A DNA stretch of 64,000 nt from Prorocentrum cordatum (taxonomy: Eukaryota > Sar > Dinophyceae > Prorocentrales > Prorocentraceae). The stretch is from positions 965,112 to 1,029,111 of the forward strand of contig CAUYUJ010018726.1 of NCBI GenBank assembly GCA_963575745.1, written 5' to 3'. Below, one piece after another: positions 42,319-53,704 of this stretch (positions are counted from its first letter, which is position 1; every line of letters starts with the position of its first letter). The notes under the pieces were generated by a model. It was not told the origin of the DNA. It saw only the letters and a program-made list of their open reading frames with translations, and searched no databases. The position numbers were made by a program, and so were the translations under genes.

Positions 42319-42936
42319 TTAGGGAAGGAGGCTACTGAACGGGGTGATTCCAGCAGCTTCTGTTTTTATAGCAAATCCCGTGACTCTCCGTGGCCCGTAT
42401 GACATGGTCGATCGTGTTTTTTTTGGGGGGGGCGCGAGCGAGCTCAGGCACCATGGGCATTGATTGTTACCACGAGGCTGGGGATCAGTGGAAGACAGTT
42501 GTGCACCACTCTCCCGTGCGCTGCAGGCACTGCCGCCGTAGTGAATTGTGCCCCACACACCTGTCCATCTGCACCCGTCTCCTAGTCACACCAATACGGA
42601 GCGAAGAGCTCTTCTCCCACTGATATGTCTGGTAATTTAGTATCCCAAGTCCGCCCTGCATGTCGAAGAATGCTGGGGTCCGTTCCTATCCACGCTTCCC
42701 AGTGTCTCGTAGCCGTTTGGAACATTGAGATGTGGGTTTGCCTCTGCGGGTAACAGCTTGCTACGTCCTCGCTGGCCTCCGCCAGTGCCTGGAAATCCTT
42801 GACCACCTGCCTTGTCCAATATGTAGACGCCTCGCAGTGGCCGTTGTTTTCCAGGCTTGCGCCCGCCAGGTTTGGGCCTCAGGTCGTTTTCACTAAACCA
42901 CGTTCTACTAAAGGGGGGTCTGTCCATCCCCGACAA
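42319..42936 (-). pseudogene. Minus-strand fragments resembling a retroelement ORF
   Basis: Read downward, a frame with HWEAWIGTDPSILRHAGRTW and KLPDISVGEELFAPYWCD (42806-42582) is followed by one with NNQCPWCLSSLAPPPKKTRS (42558-42319). The CPWC pair after a W-D-x-K-x-P-D block recalls regions seen in dinoflagellate non-LTR retroelement ORFs, but I am not certain. Stops and frame changes separate the pieces. Confidence 0.3.
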
Positions 42937-42999
42937 AATCGGGCCATCGTTGGACGATCCAGCGTTTCCGAAACGGTCGATCGTTCAAGTTTGAGCGAT

Positions 43000-44640
43000 T
43001 CCCGCGGGGTCAGGAGCCACCGCTGGGGTCGACGCGTCGCGAACCTGCCGTACGTAACGTATGCGCGGGGGGCGCTCTGGAGAGAGCCCCGCCTTTGGCG
43101 CACCCTCGCCCTTGGCGGAAAGCCAGCGGAAGGCCATCGGAAGTAAAGCTGCGGCGGGTCTGTTGGAGGAAGGTCGGCGGAAGCAAGCGCGGGGCCCCAA
43201 CGCTGTTGGATCCAGAGCCTCCGGAGCCGGCCGCGGGGAGGTACGGCCAAGTCTCTGAAACCAAGAACTCCAGGACAATGATGGGTTTTGTTGTTCTGGG
43301 CCGTTCCTCCGTTCAAGGTCGGGCAATTTGTTCGCGGCCGAGGCTCGCCGTTGCCAGAAGAGCCTGTCCGTTCCTTACCTGGCGCTGCTCATGGCCACAC
43401 GCTGACTGTATCCAGGCCTCCCAGATGGGGCCAGAGCGAACAGGGTCGGAGGATCGCGCCGCATCGACGATGCATCGACGATGCGGACCGAGGTGGGGCC
43501 TGATTCTCTCCACGCCGACGGCGCCGATGCACACCGGCGATGCATCGGCCCTCTTGGGGGGTCTCCGCTGTGGGAGAACGGCGGGGAGGTGGTTCGGCCG
43601 TGGCGAGGGCGAGGCCAGCCGATCGCGGGCTTCTGCCTGCGGCTGAACGAGGAGCTGAACACGCAGCTGCAGGCGGAGAGGCGCGCCTACAGTCGAGGCG
43701 GATTGGTAGGTCGACCCTGCTAAATCAAGGGTGTTCTTGCGTCCTGTCTTTGCCGACCCATGCCGTCTACATTCCTGTGGAATTGTGGCCCTCGGAAGGG
43801 TCTTGAGTCCTCTCGCGTGTCCTCTCCAATCAACCTCGCGCCTACGTGCGGAGGCCATGCGTTCGGGAAAAGTAGAAAGGGTCCTATGCGTGCATGGGTC
43901 CTTTGGAAAATATTGAAACACGAGCGGCCGAGGGTCGCCGCGGGGCGGGCCGGGCGGCCGCCGCGCATGCGCGCGCGTCTCTGCCCCCCCGCGTTCGCCC
44001 CCCCCCCCCCCCGCGCCCCATTTCCCCGCGTCCCCAGGGGGGGGGGGGGGGCTCGCTCAAAAGTACGGCGCGGCTCTTTCGAAGGGGTCTACCCGAAAGT
44101 ACAATTTGGGGAAGTCACGGGCGGATCGTACTTTGGAGCGCATTTCTCCAAAGCGCACTCGGGAAATTGTACTTTCGAATGGGGTGGGGGGGGCTCAAAA
44201 GCAGAACCGGGGGCCGATGGCCCGGGCCCACGGACGCGTCGGGCGCGGGCGTCGCCGCGCGGCCATTCCGGCGAGCCCACGGGCGATGCGCCCAAAAGTA
44301 CACCCAAGAGTACATTCACAAGGCTCATAAGACCATCGGACCCTTTCTACTTTCCCTTATGCGTGCCTGCGTGCGTCCCCGTCGTCGTGCTCGTCATTGT
44401 CATCGCCGCGGCCGCCATCGTTCAAATGCTGGTTTGGGGAGGCTTGCGTGGGGCCCGCCTGACGGATCTGTTCGATTCTGGTTCGATTCGAGGACGATCA
44501 AGGCGGGCACGTCCCTCTACAGGAGGATTATTCAAAAGTAGTCAAAACATATGTTCTACTATGTTTGAGTTTGTTGGGGGTATTCAAAAACAAATCGTCC
44601 AAAACCCCTGTGGAAGGATATGCCCGACCTAAAAGTACGA
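43000..44640. other. GC-rich noncoding DNA with inverted repeats
   Basis: No gene is recognised. GCATCGACGATGC occurs twice in tandem near 43461-43484. CGAAAGTACAATTT (44094-44107) is exactly complementary to AAATTGTACTTTCG (44164-44177). Other AAAGTAC phrases lie at 44060, 44128, 44295 and 44309. The dispersed repeat at 44508-44550 matches 28224-28265. Confidence 0.5.
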
Positions 44641-44824
44641 CTCTGGTTGATTGACATTCGACGCAGCATCAACGCATGCGGAGCAAGTTGCCCCAGGAAG
44701 GTCACCGGAACGAGCACCTAACATCATTTTCGTCCTCGGCCTCCACCGTCGCTTTGACTCGAGCAGTCTTGTTGCGCTGCTCTGGAGCTCCGACTGGGGG
44801 TGCCGCCCGCTTCGCCCGCGGGTG

Positions 44825-45020
44825 GTGAGGCGATCGTCAGGACCCTGGAGGAAGAAGAATCGGAGGTCCACGAGAATTTCTTGGATCGGCGCTGGACCTC
44901 CCCTGGCGGCGCCTCCACCGCCTCCCCTGGCGCGCTCCGCGTTCCAGGGAGGGGGGTCCAGCGCCGATCCAAGAAATCCGCGCGGACCCCTGCTGATGTT
45001 TCTTCTTCTAGGGTTGCCGC
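44825..45020. repeat. Long hairpin element ending at the putative cold-shock splice acceptor
   Basis: A perfect 23-bp inverted repeat (44876-44898 against 44955-44977, containing TTGGATCGGCGCTGGACC) surrounds a GC-rich loop. Outward, the arms stay partly complementary; the left end carries GAAGAAGAA and the right end TTCTTCTTCTAGGG. The right end therefore supplies a pyrimidine tract and AG (45010-45011), 10 bp before the ATG of the cold-shock gene. A copy of the right arm begins near 63927 and runs to the window end. This is the structure expected of an intron-generating (introner-like) element. Confidence 0.6.
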
Positions 45021-45021
45021 G

Positions 45022-46392
45022 ATGAGTAAGAGTGGAGTCGTCAAGTTTTTCAACGAGGAGAAGGGGTATGGGTTCATCATCCAGGACGATGGCAGTCCTG
45101 ACTTGTTTGCGCACCGCAACGACTGCGTCGGCAACGTGCTGCAGGAGGGCGACAATGTAACCTACGATGAGGCCGAAAACGATCGTAACGGAAAGCCCCA
45201 GGCCAAAAGCGTGACAGGAGGCACCGGGCCGCCCAACATTGGCGGCGGCGGTGGCGGCAAAGGCAAGGGAGGCAAGGGCGGCAAAGGCGGCTTCGGCGGC
45301 GGCGGAGGTGGCTTCGGCAGCCCAGGGTCCATGATGGGCGGCCCAGGCTTCGGTGGGTGCCCAGGCGGCGGCGGAGGCTTTGGAGGCGGGATGAAGACTG
45401 GGATGGTGAAGTACTTTAACGACGAGAAGGGCTTCGGCTTCATCATCCAAGACGACGGATCGCCTGACATCTTCGCCCACAGGAACAACTGCACAGGCAA
45501 CCCGCTGAAGGAGGGCGACCGGGTGACTTACGAGGCAGGCGTGGACGACCGCAATGGGAAGCCGTGCGCCGTGAGCATCTCGGGAGGCACTGGCTGCGGC
45601 AGCGGCGGCGGCTGCTTTGGCGGCGGGGGCGGCAAGGGCGGCAAGGGCGGCAGGGGCAAGGGCGGCGGCAAGAACGGTGGCAAGAACGGCGGAGGCGACT
45701 TCGGTGGAGGAGGCGGCTTCGGCGGAGGAGGCGGCTTCGGTGGCGGCGGCATGGGCATGGGTGGGCCTGGCGACCTTGGCCCCGGCCCTGGCGACTACGG
45801 GGGCGGCATGCTGGGCGGCATAGGCGGCGGGATGCCCGACCCCTATGGAGCGCCGCGGGACCCCTACGGCGGCGGCGGCCCCGGCGGCTTCGGCGCTCCG
45901 CCGAGCCGCGGCCTCGGCGGCTTCGGCGGGGCCCCGCCCGCGTACGGGGGCGGCCCGCCAGACCCGTACGGCGGCGCTCCGTACGGCGGCCCAGGCCCGA
46001 TGGGCGGCGTGCCGCCCCCTTACGGCGGCGCCGGCATGCCCTACGGCGGCGGCGGCTTCAAGGAGACCGTTTTTTTACCTCCTGGCGATACCGGGCGTGA
46101 CCGGAGAGGGGGTGGGAGGCTGGGAGGTGGCGTGTCACGTCGCGATTCGCGCTGGCGCCGTCTGGGGAATGTTCAAGAGAATGGCGCATGCCCGGATGGC
46201 TTTCGCGCAAATCGTGGCGCGACCCGGGGGGGGGGCGGGGGGGAGAAGGGCAGGGGTGCAGGGCCAGTCACGGGCGTGATCGCGAACGGTAGAAAAACGG
46301 GCTCAAGGGTGGCGGCTTCTGAGGGCCAGCCGTGGCGGCCTCCCGGAGGTGACGCCGCCCCGCGCACCCGGCAGCCCAGATATATTTCCTGA
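45022..46392 (+). CDS. Double cold-shock-domain glycine-rich protein
   Basis: Start chosen at the ATG of MSKSGVVKFF, the usual cold-shock start; the frame is open upstream but low-complexity. Domain 1 (residues about 1-66) has KGYGFII (RNP1) and DLFAHRND (RNP2). Domain 2 (about 124-192) has KGFGFII and DIFAHRNN. Between and after them are Gly-rich linkers, then GGFGG and PYGG-type repeats to about 46064. Cold-shock domains bind single-stranded DNA or RNA, and this family is expanded in dinoflagellates; a role in RNA handling is likely. After GGGFKETVF (46060) composition changes abruptly, so the last 110 codons may be read-through into an intron or 3' region rather than protein. Confidence 0.85.
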   Translation: MSKSGVVKFFNEEKGYGFIIQDDGSPDLFAHRNDCVGNVLQEGDNVTYDEAENDRNGKPQAKSVTGGTGPPNIGGGGGGKGKGGKGGKGGFGGGGGGFGSPGSMMGGPGFGGCPGGGGGFGGGMKTGMVKYFNDEKGFGFIIQDDGSPDIFAHRNNCTGNPLKEGDRVTYEAGVDDRNGKPCAVSISGGTGCGSGGGCFGGGGGKGGKGGRGKGGGKNGGKNGGGDFGGGGGFGGGGGFGGGGMGMGGPGDLGPGPGDYGGGMLGGIGGGMPDPYGAPRDPYGGGGPGGFGAPPSRGLGGFGGAPPAYGGGPPDPYGGAPYGGPGPMGGVPPPYGGAGMPYGGGGFKETVFLPPGDTGRDRRGGGRLGGGVSRRDSRWRRLGNVQENGACPDGFRANRGATRGGGGGEKGRGAGPVTGVIANGRKTGSRVAASEGQPWRPPGGDAAPRTRQPRYIS

Positions 46393-47725
46393 CTGAGAGT
46401 TATCTGTGCAGATTGCCGAATAATCTGATGGAGCTCTTGCTCGCGTCGCACCCACCAGGGCGTTTTCAAGCTGTACTGGAGACTGCACCGCGTTGAATAC
46501 CGGTTGAGGGGTAGAACCTTCGCTGCTGCGTTGCTGCTGATTTGTATTCTAGTCGTCATTTCTTTACTCACGTCTGCGCGGGCTGTATCGGCCACGCTTA
46601 GCTGGCGTTCACTTTGTGGACATATCTCCAGCTGCTTCTGGCAAACCCCGCAGCTGTGACAGAGCATCATCCAAACGCACTCGGGTCGTTCTGACGAGCT
46701 CGATTGAAATGCACAGTATAAACATTTTGGGGCAGCTGGGAAGAGGAAGAGGAGGAGGAGGAGGAGGAGGAGGATATTGAGGGGAGGAGGGGGAAGGAGA
46801 AGTAGCGCGACGGTACCTCAGTGGGAAGTTGCCGAAACTTTGCATGTTTAATGTTTTCGATCCTGGTGATTTCTTAGGGATTTCCTTAGGGGGCGTCTTC
46901 TGGGGCTTCTTGGGTTTCACGTCGCCCTCCTTGGACCACTTCGGGAGCCGGTGGGGGGGCCCTTGGGGGTTCTCGGGCCTGTCTTGGGCACGTTGGCGAC
47001 CCCGAGGCGGCTCGGTATAGACTCATCTTGAGCCCGCCTGGGGTCTGCCCTGGATCGCGGTGGCCCATCTTGAGCGAGACGCGCGGGAAGCGAAGCCATG
47101 AGCAGCCACGTGCTTTTTCGCTTTGCTGGCCCACGGAAGGCTTACTGGAGAGCTCCCTGGGCGCCACTATCGGGCTTTGCGGAGCTGCTTCTCGGGGCCT
47201 CCCTGAGGCTCCTTGGAGCCTCTGGGAGGTCGCTGGCCGCTTCGAGCATGTCTGAGGATATCGTGCAGGCGTGTTGGGACGGCTTTGGCCCATCTTGGAT
47301 CCGTGCTGCGGCCAGGAGGAGCTCCGGAAGACCTAAGTGCAGGGGGGCTATTCCATCGCCCAGGACTGCGTCGAGGGGGAGGGCCCTCCACAATGGGAGA
47401 GCACTGCTGAACGTGTATTCCTGACGCGCCCACTCGTGCCGAGGGGGCGGTGGCGGATATACAGTACATGTCTTCCTACATGCTACGGCAGCGCTGGTCT
47501 GCTGCACGTCCGTGCTGGAGGTGATAATATTTTGGGAAGAGTTGGTGCAGGAACCAGCGGAAGGAGCGCCACTGCGAGACTGCTACGTACATTGTTCTGC
47601 TGCACTGTGCGTGCGAGCCAAGCGTCGACTATTGCGAGGGCTAAATCAGTTAGCCGTTGTCTTTCTCCAGCCTCACGCCCTCGCGCACCACATGGGCGCG
47701 CAAGCTGCCAGAGACAAGGGGGCAC
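46393..47725. other. Noncoding DNA after the cold-shock gene
   Basis: No gene recognised. (GGA)n run at about 46745-46775. Phrases such as GGGGCCTCCCTGAGGCTCC and CTTGGAGCCTC near 47190-47225 are related to those at 20.8-21.2 kb. Confidence 0.4.
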
Positions 47726-48050
47726 AGAGAAAGAGAGAGAGAGAGAGAGAGAGATGCGGTAACACCTTCACACTGACACTCGCACACACGCACACGCACG
47801 CACACCCACACGCACACGCACACGCACACGCACACGCACGCCCACGCGCACACGCACACGCACACGCACACGCACACTCGCACGCGCACGCGCACGCGCA
47901 CGCGCACATACGTCCGCGCACACAAGCCCGCGCACGCACACACACGCACACACACGCACACACACACACACGCACGCGCACACACGCCCGCGCACACAAG
48001 GCCGCGCACGCACACACACGCACACAAACGCACACATTCCTCGGGGGGAG
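47726..48050. repeat. (GA)n and (CACACG)n microsatellite
   Basis: A GA run at 47728-47754, then about 270 bp of alternating CA/CG dinucleotides (CACACGCACG units). Alternating purine-pyrimidine DNA of this length can adopt Z-form. All long frames are repeat artefacts. Confidence 0.9.
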
Positions 48051-48167
48051 GCGAAACACCAAGTGTGTTGCAATACGTCGGTTCACGCGTATGCGTTTCG
48101 CTTGAGGTATCCTGGAACATGTGCTTGGACGGGTCTTCGAACACGTAACATTATGATGCAGCTGTCG

Positions 48168-48400
48168 ATGCTGACTTTGATGTTTTTGATGATGATGATG
48201 ATGTTGATGCAGATGCCGTTGATGACACCGGAGCTGATCCTTACGCTGATGCTGATGCTGATGACGGTGCTGATGATGGTGACAGTGGTTGTGGTGATGA
48301 TATTGTTCACGTTGTCGCTGATGTTGCTGGTGATGATAGTACGATGATGGTGTTGGTGATGGCGGTGGTGAAGATGATGATGACAAAAGATGATGAAAGT
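48168..48400. repeat. (ATG)n microsatellite
   Basis: GAT/ATG triplets with GCT and GTT interruptions. Frames are poly-Met or Leu, Asp, and Ile. Confidence 0.85.
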
Positions 48401-48559
48401 GAGGGGGTGGGGGACGGGGGAAACTGGAGGAGTACAAAGGACTGAGGAGGAACATCAGGTACAGGCTTGCGAACGGTATGCCCTGTGGACGTTCGTACGG
48501 CTCGTCTCTTTCGCTCGCTTCCCGTTCATGTCAGGAGAGGTTTTCAAAGTAAGCGGTTC

Positions 48560-48712
48560 GCATGAGACATCCTCACCACATGGAGATGTGGGAGGATATC
48601 TTTTGAAGATGCCTCAAGCTGAACATGACGTTGTCGCCTGAGACATCCTGATACCATGGAGATGTTGAAATCGATCGCGAAATCTTCGGGTCTTGAGGCA
48701 TCCTCGAAACTA
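48560..48712. repeat. Dispersed units of the GAGACATCCTC family
   Basis: GAGACATCCTC at 48564, GAGACATCCTG at 48640 and GAGGCATCCTCGAAACT at 48694. These match the 62-bp tandem repeat at 28.35-28.86 kb. CCATGGAGATG also repeats here. A (GAC)n tract begins 25 bp later. Confidence 0.65.
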
Positions 48713-48724
48713 TGGGATGCTGTA

Positions 48725-48795
48725 TTGAAACGATGGACGACGACGACGACGACGACGGACCACGGACCACGGACCACGGACCACGGACCACGACC

Positions 48796-48839
<44 letters not shown>

Positions 48840-48905
48840 CCACAACGGACGACGGACGGCGGACGACGGACGACGGACGACGGACAACCTCGACGGACGA
48901 CGCTG
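48725..48905. repeat. (GAC)n and GGACCAC/GACGGAC microsatellite
   Basis: GAC triplets, a short GGACCAC array (48757-48800), more GAC triplets, then GACGGAC units to about 48905. Confidence 0.9.
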
Positions 48906-49460
48906 GCGACGGCGTAGGCGGCTCCCGACCCTGTCCTGGGGCGCGTTCTGACTAGAATCTCGGGGCGGACCCAGCCGCGGGCGCTCCCGCCGAGGCCCAG
49001 AACGGACCAACAGTGCCCTGACATGTTGGTCCTCGAGCCTCGAGCCTCGGCCCTCCGCCCGGTCGCCCCCCGAGGCCACCTCCGGAAGCCCAGGGAGGGC
49101 CAAGATCACCAGCAATGTTTGATGTTCGATCGACGTTCGACGTTCGATTTGATATTTGATGTGCTCGACGTTCGACGTTCGACGGCGCGACGGCGTATTC
49201 GACGACGTCGGCGGCGACGACGACGGCCACGGGCAGTCAGGCGCGCGGGCGGTCGGACGGGCAGCCTCCCCAGCGCCTCCTGCCTCCCTCCCTCCCTCCC
49301 GCCTCTCCCTCCAGTTCCCTTGCCGCCCCCTCCCCATCCGTCCCCCTCCCTTCCGCACCCTCTCGTTTCCGACTGCCCCCCTCGCCTCCCATGCTCTGAG
49401 GAGGGGGAGGAGAGAGAAGGGAGATGGAGGAGGGAGGAGCTGTAATCAGCAGGAGCGGGA
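48906..49460. other. Noncoding DNA with GACGTTCGA repeats
   Basis: GACGTTCGACGTTCGA-type repeats at about 49121-49190 and C/T-rich tracts afterwards. No gene seen. Confidence 0.5.
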
Positions 49461-49487
49461 GTGAGACGATGATGATGATGCTGCTGC

Positions 49488-49537
<50 letters not shown>

Positions 49538-49775
49538 CTGATGCTCATGCTCATGCTGATGCTGATGCTGATGCTGATGCTGGTGATGGTGATGGTGATG
49601 GTGATGGTGATGATGCTGATGCTGATGCTGATGCTGATGTTGATGCTGCTGCTGATGATGATGATGATGATGATGATGTTGATGATGATGATGCTGATGC
49701 TGATGCTGATGCTGATGCTGATGATGATGATGATGATGATGGTGTTGATGATGATGATATTGGTGGTGATGCTGC

Positions 49776-49807
<32 letters not shown>

Positions 49808-49955
49808 CTGAGCATGAGGATGATGCTGATGATGATGATGCTAATGCTGATGCTGATGTTAATGCTGCTGCGGTGCTTATGCTGATGATGCTGATAGTGA
49901 TGTGATGCTGATGCGGAGGAGGAGAAGGAGGAGGAGCAGGAGGAGGAGGAGGGGT
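49461..49955. repeat. (ATG)n and (GGA)n microsatellite
   Basis: About 450 bp of GAT/GCT/ATG triplets followed by a GGA run (49914-49952). Low-complexity in every frame. Confidence 0.9.
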
Positions 49956-51030
49956 GTGAGCAACGTCAATCTCAGAGCCCACAACAAGAGACGCATCCCA
50001 ATACGCAGGAGGCCACAGCACAGGGCTAGTAGGAACCACAACCTCAAGATTGTGAACCACAATCTCTTGATTGCCACTTGTGTTGCGGGAGGCACGGGGG
50101 CGAGTCGACACGGCGGCGGTGACTCAGCTAGGACAAGTAGGACCCCTCGACAGGCGAGTTATGGCCGCCCAGGCCAGCCGTGCCCTCCTTGGAGGGCAGG
50201 GTGGGCCGTCGCTGCAGGTTATGGGTCGTGCCCGCGCGCGGGCGGGCGCAGGGGCAGCGAGCACGGGCGCAGCGAGCGCAGCACGCGAGGAGGGGGGGGG
50301 GGGGGGGCGAAGGCCGCGTCGCCGCCGCTGCCGCCCCCGGGCGCACGCGGCGGAGCAGGCCGCCGGGCTTGGGCGGGCTTGGGCTTGAGCAGGCCGCACG
50401 CGGCGGAGCAGGCCGCCGCCCCCCCCTGGGCGCGGGCTTGGGCGGGCATGCCTCCCCGCTGACGGCGCCGCGCCCTCCCTTGCCCTGCTGCTCACCCTCT
50501 GCTCCTGTCCCCCCATCTAACCCCCCGTGCTGCAGTGCTCTTCCTCCCCTCCCCCCCTCTGCATTACCCTCCCAGCACGCTGGTTTCCCTTTCCTTCCGA
50601 CCCTCCCGCCCTCGGAGGACGAGGAGGCGGGCAGGGAACGGCTTAATTCTTCCCTTGCGCCTTTTTCGCCTCGCCCCTCCCCTCCCATCCTGTCGAGGAA
50701 CCCCTCGCCCGCTCTCTGCTTGTACCTCAGCCTTCGAAATGGCATGGGGATCCATACGGTACAGCGTGAGGAAGGAAGATCAAGGATGAGATGGTGGAGG
50801 AGGAGGAGGAGGAGGAGAAGGAGGAGAAGGAGGAGCGCGAGGAGGAGAAGGAGGAGGATGAGGAGGACGATGAGGATGAAGAGGGGGAGGGGAGAGGGTG
50901 AGGATGCGAAAGGGAGGAGGAGGACGATGAGGATGAGGAGGGAGAGGGGGAGGGTCAGGATGCGAAAGAGAAAGGAGACCACTGGACCGAGACTCTGAAT
51001 GCGCCGAAGCATGGCTTCCTGGAGGCCCGA
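49956..51030. other. GC-rich noncoding DNA with (GGA)n
   Basis: A CGGCGGAGCAGGCCGCC phrase is repeated at 50350-50420. GGA-rich tract at about 50790-50965. No supported gene. Confidence 0.5.
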
Positions 51031-53240
51031 GGCCCATCCGAATTCGGATATGAGGGGGGTATTTCACAGCGGGCCGCGGGCGTTAGTTAGTCTTTCGTTC
51101 GTACTGGGCCTGGGGTGGAGCGGGACGCGGGCGCATAGACCGACATGCAACAGTTGTGCAGGTTGTTTTGTTCCGGTTGCCTCTCCTGCGCCCGCGCTCT
51201 GAAAGCGCACGCACCCGCACCTCCAGACGTCCGACGCGTTTTTGTTGAGGGCTTGCTGTTCCAATGCACGTCCCCAGGAGGTCTCGACCCCTCCCCTGGA
51301 ATGTAGTCCCTTCGCCCCAGGTCCATTTGGGAGGTTCTTGGGTCCTGGTATACGGATCCCAGAGGCGGACATCGAAGAAAAACGCCCAGATCGAACGAAT
51401 GCCATATTCTGCGCTCCAACTCCCCCCGAGCCCAACCCTCGTGCAGGCCCAGAATGCCGACGTCGTCATTTTGTCCACGACGTCGACACCCAGAGATCTG
51501 GACCTCTTCCGAGCACCGTTTTTTCATCGGGAGTAGCTGCGGGAAGCGATTATCGCCCTCCCTCCCCCTTCTTCGGTGCAATTTCGCTTCTCGCCCCTGG
51601 AAGTGATACCCCGCCCCCAGACCCCCCACAGTGGGATCCCACCAACATCCGAATAAGCCGAATACTGTTGCAACATGAACACAGTACGGTCCCAGTCGGA
51701 TTCCCAGGAAGGAACAGTGTGAATACCTGATTCTTTTTTGGGGGTGGAAGGACGAAAACATAGGCGGAAATGAAGTGAGCTTAAATACAAATTGATGGCA
51801 TGGGACTCCCGCGGCACGCCCTTTTCGCTACTGTTGTAATTCGCCACAATCGGATTAGTTTCGTACATCGCCCATGAAAGAGGATTCCGATTGAAATCCG
51901 CACAAAAGAATTCAATCTGCAACCCATACAACAAGACATTGTGCATCGCCCACAGAAGGATTGTGGAAGGGAGCAAGAAACAGTTGTTGACCTCCTGGAA
52001 AAAAAACAAAACAAACAGGAATCCGTCGCCTTTCCGTTTTTTGGTCCTTCCCCGCCCTTGTCCCAAAGCAAAACCAAACATACAAACGGGAACGGCGCCT
52101 GATTTTTCTTCAAGGTCCAACACTTCTTCTGGCGTCCTTTCCAACGACATCCTTTTGTGGGCGATATCTTGTTTTTATTGTGTGAATTACACAGCATCCT
52201 TTTGTGCTGCTTTTCAATCGATTCCTTTTGTGGGCGATTCACATATGGATTTCTATGGTTGTGGATGACAGAGAATATGTTTGTGCGGCGTTTCGAAGGG
52301 ATTCTTTGGGCAATCTACACCTTGATTTCCATTGGGTAAAGGGGCACTATCCCTCAAAAGGGTTACATTCAAGGCGGCTCCGCTTTTATCAGGCTCTACT
52401 AGCGGTGGACCGCGCCCACCTCCAATCGAATCTCATGAGAGGTGGATCCATCCCTATTGCAGTTTGTAGAGGTTGCTCCATTTCCAACAGGATTATTTCA
52501 GAGGCGCGTCCATTTTAGAGTTGTATCCCTGGCGGTTCCATCTTTAAGACGGTTGCAGTAGAGGTGGACCCACTTCTAATGGGATGTTTGTTTGAGGTGG
52601 AACCATGTTTGAGTGGATTCACTACACGTGGCTCCATAGTTAACATGTTTCCAGTAGAGGTGGATCCATACGCAATCGGTTTTTTGGGAGGTAAGTCCGT
52701 CCCGAATCGGATCATGCTACAGCTTGTTTCATCATTGATTTTATTTTGTTAGAGGTGTATCCACTTCTGACGGGTCCATCCCCAGAATCGGATCATACTA
52801 GAGGTGGCTTCATCTCCCACACGACTCTGTTACAGGGCGCTCCAAGTTTGATGGGGCTCAATGAACGATTATCTTACATGTGGTTCCTTCCCTGCTAGAA
52901 TTCAATCAGAGATGGCGCGATTTACACATGTATTTCTAATGTCCGGATTAGCAACACTCGGATGTTTCTGGTGGGCGATTTACAATGAGACCATTTTTTC
53001 CACCCAAGGGATAGCACTTGTTACCCCCCCCTTCCCCCCTCTCCCCCCCCGTAACGGTAACGCCCCGGCCAGGTCCAGAGCGCGATCCCAACATCGCCCC
53101 CGTGACTCATCCCTCAACCCCCCAACCCCCCGGCCGGATTTCTTTTCTTCTTTCCGCGGGGGGTCAACCTTCGCGGCGACCCGTTAAACCCGGGACCCCT
53201 GGCGGCGCATGGATTTCTTTCCTTCTTCCCCGCGCGCGTT
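51031..53240. repeat. AT-richer region with GTGGGCGAT and GGTGGATCC repeats
   Basis: Base composition drops to near balanced. Phrases 'CCTTTTGTGGGCGAT' (52150, 52225) and related GGGCGAT pieces (52310, 52973) repeat. From 52380 to 52860, units of about 40-60 bp carry 'AGAGGTGGATCCA' or drifted forms. The same family fills 59.3-61.15 kb. No genes are seen in either place. Confidence 0.6.
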
Positions 53241-53700
53241 GCCGTTGGAACCCCTGAACCCCTCCGACTACCGTACAACTCGTACTATATTGCGTTTCCA
53301 ATATACTGGGTTCCCAATATATAAGCCCGAGCCCGAACCCAAACCTCACCGGCTGTAATTCAGTTGTTCCCGTACTAATACAAATCCCTAGTGCAACCGC
53401 GATTAAGGTGTTGTTGCATTGCACTTGCAGTCTCGGCTCTCACGCTTTTCTTCCTCTGGTTGCGCTTGGGGGGGTGGGACCCCTCGCGCGGGCACCCCCG
53501 CGGCTGGGAGTTCATTCCTCTTCCGGAATTTGAGGGGGGGGTAACCCCCGTGCTCGAATCCCATCGCCAGGGTTTTTTTCTTTCCCCCGCGGAAACCGGA
53601 CCCCCTGGGTTCTTCGGCGCGCCCCATTTTTTGTTCTTTCCGGTTGGGCCTCCATGGGTCTTAGGTTGGAGTCACCCGGGTGATATCCCAACAGCCTAAG
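53241..53700. other. Noncoding DNA
   Basis: Short AT-rich piece with CCAATATA repeated (about 53299 and 53313), then C/T-rich DNA. No gene seen. Confidence 0.4.
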
Positions 53701-53704
53701 GCTT

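Noticed and set aside
47512-48105. His/Ala/Thr-rich frame over the CA/CG repeat
   Set aside because: Dinucleotide repeat leaves every frame open; no conserved start or domain.
50128-51012. Leu-rich minus-strand frame as a membrane protein
   Set aside because: The Leu run is the complement of (GGA)n; no real membrane-protein features.
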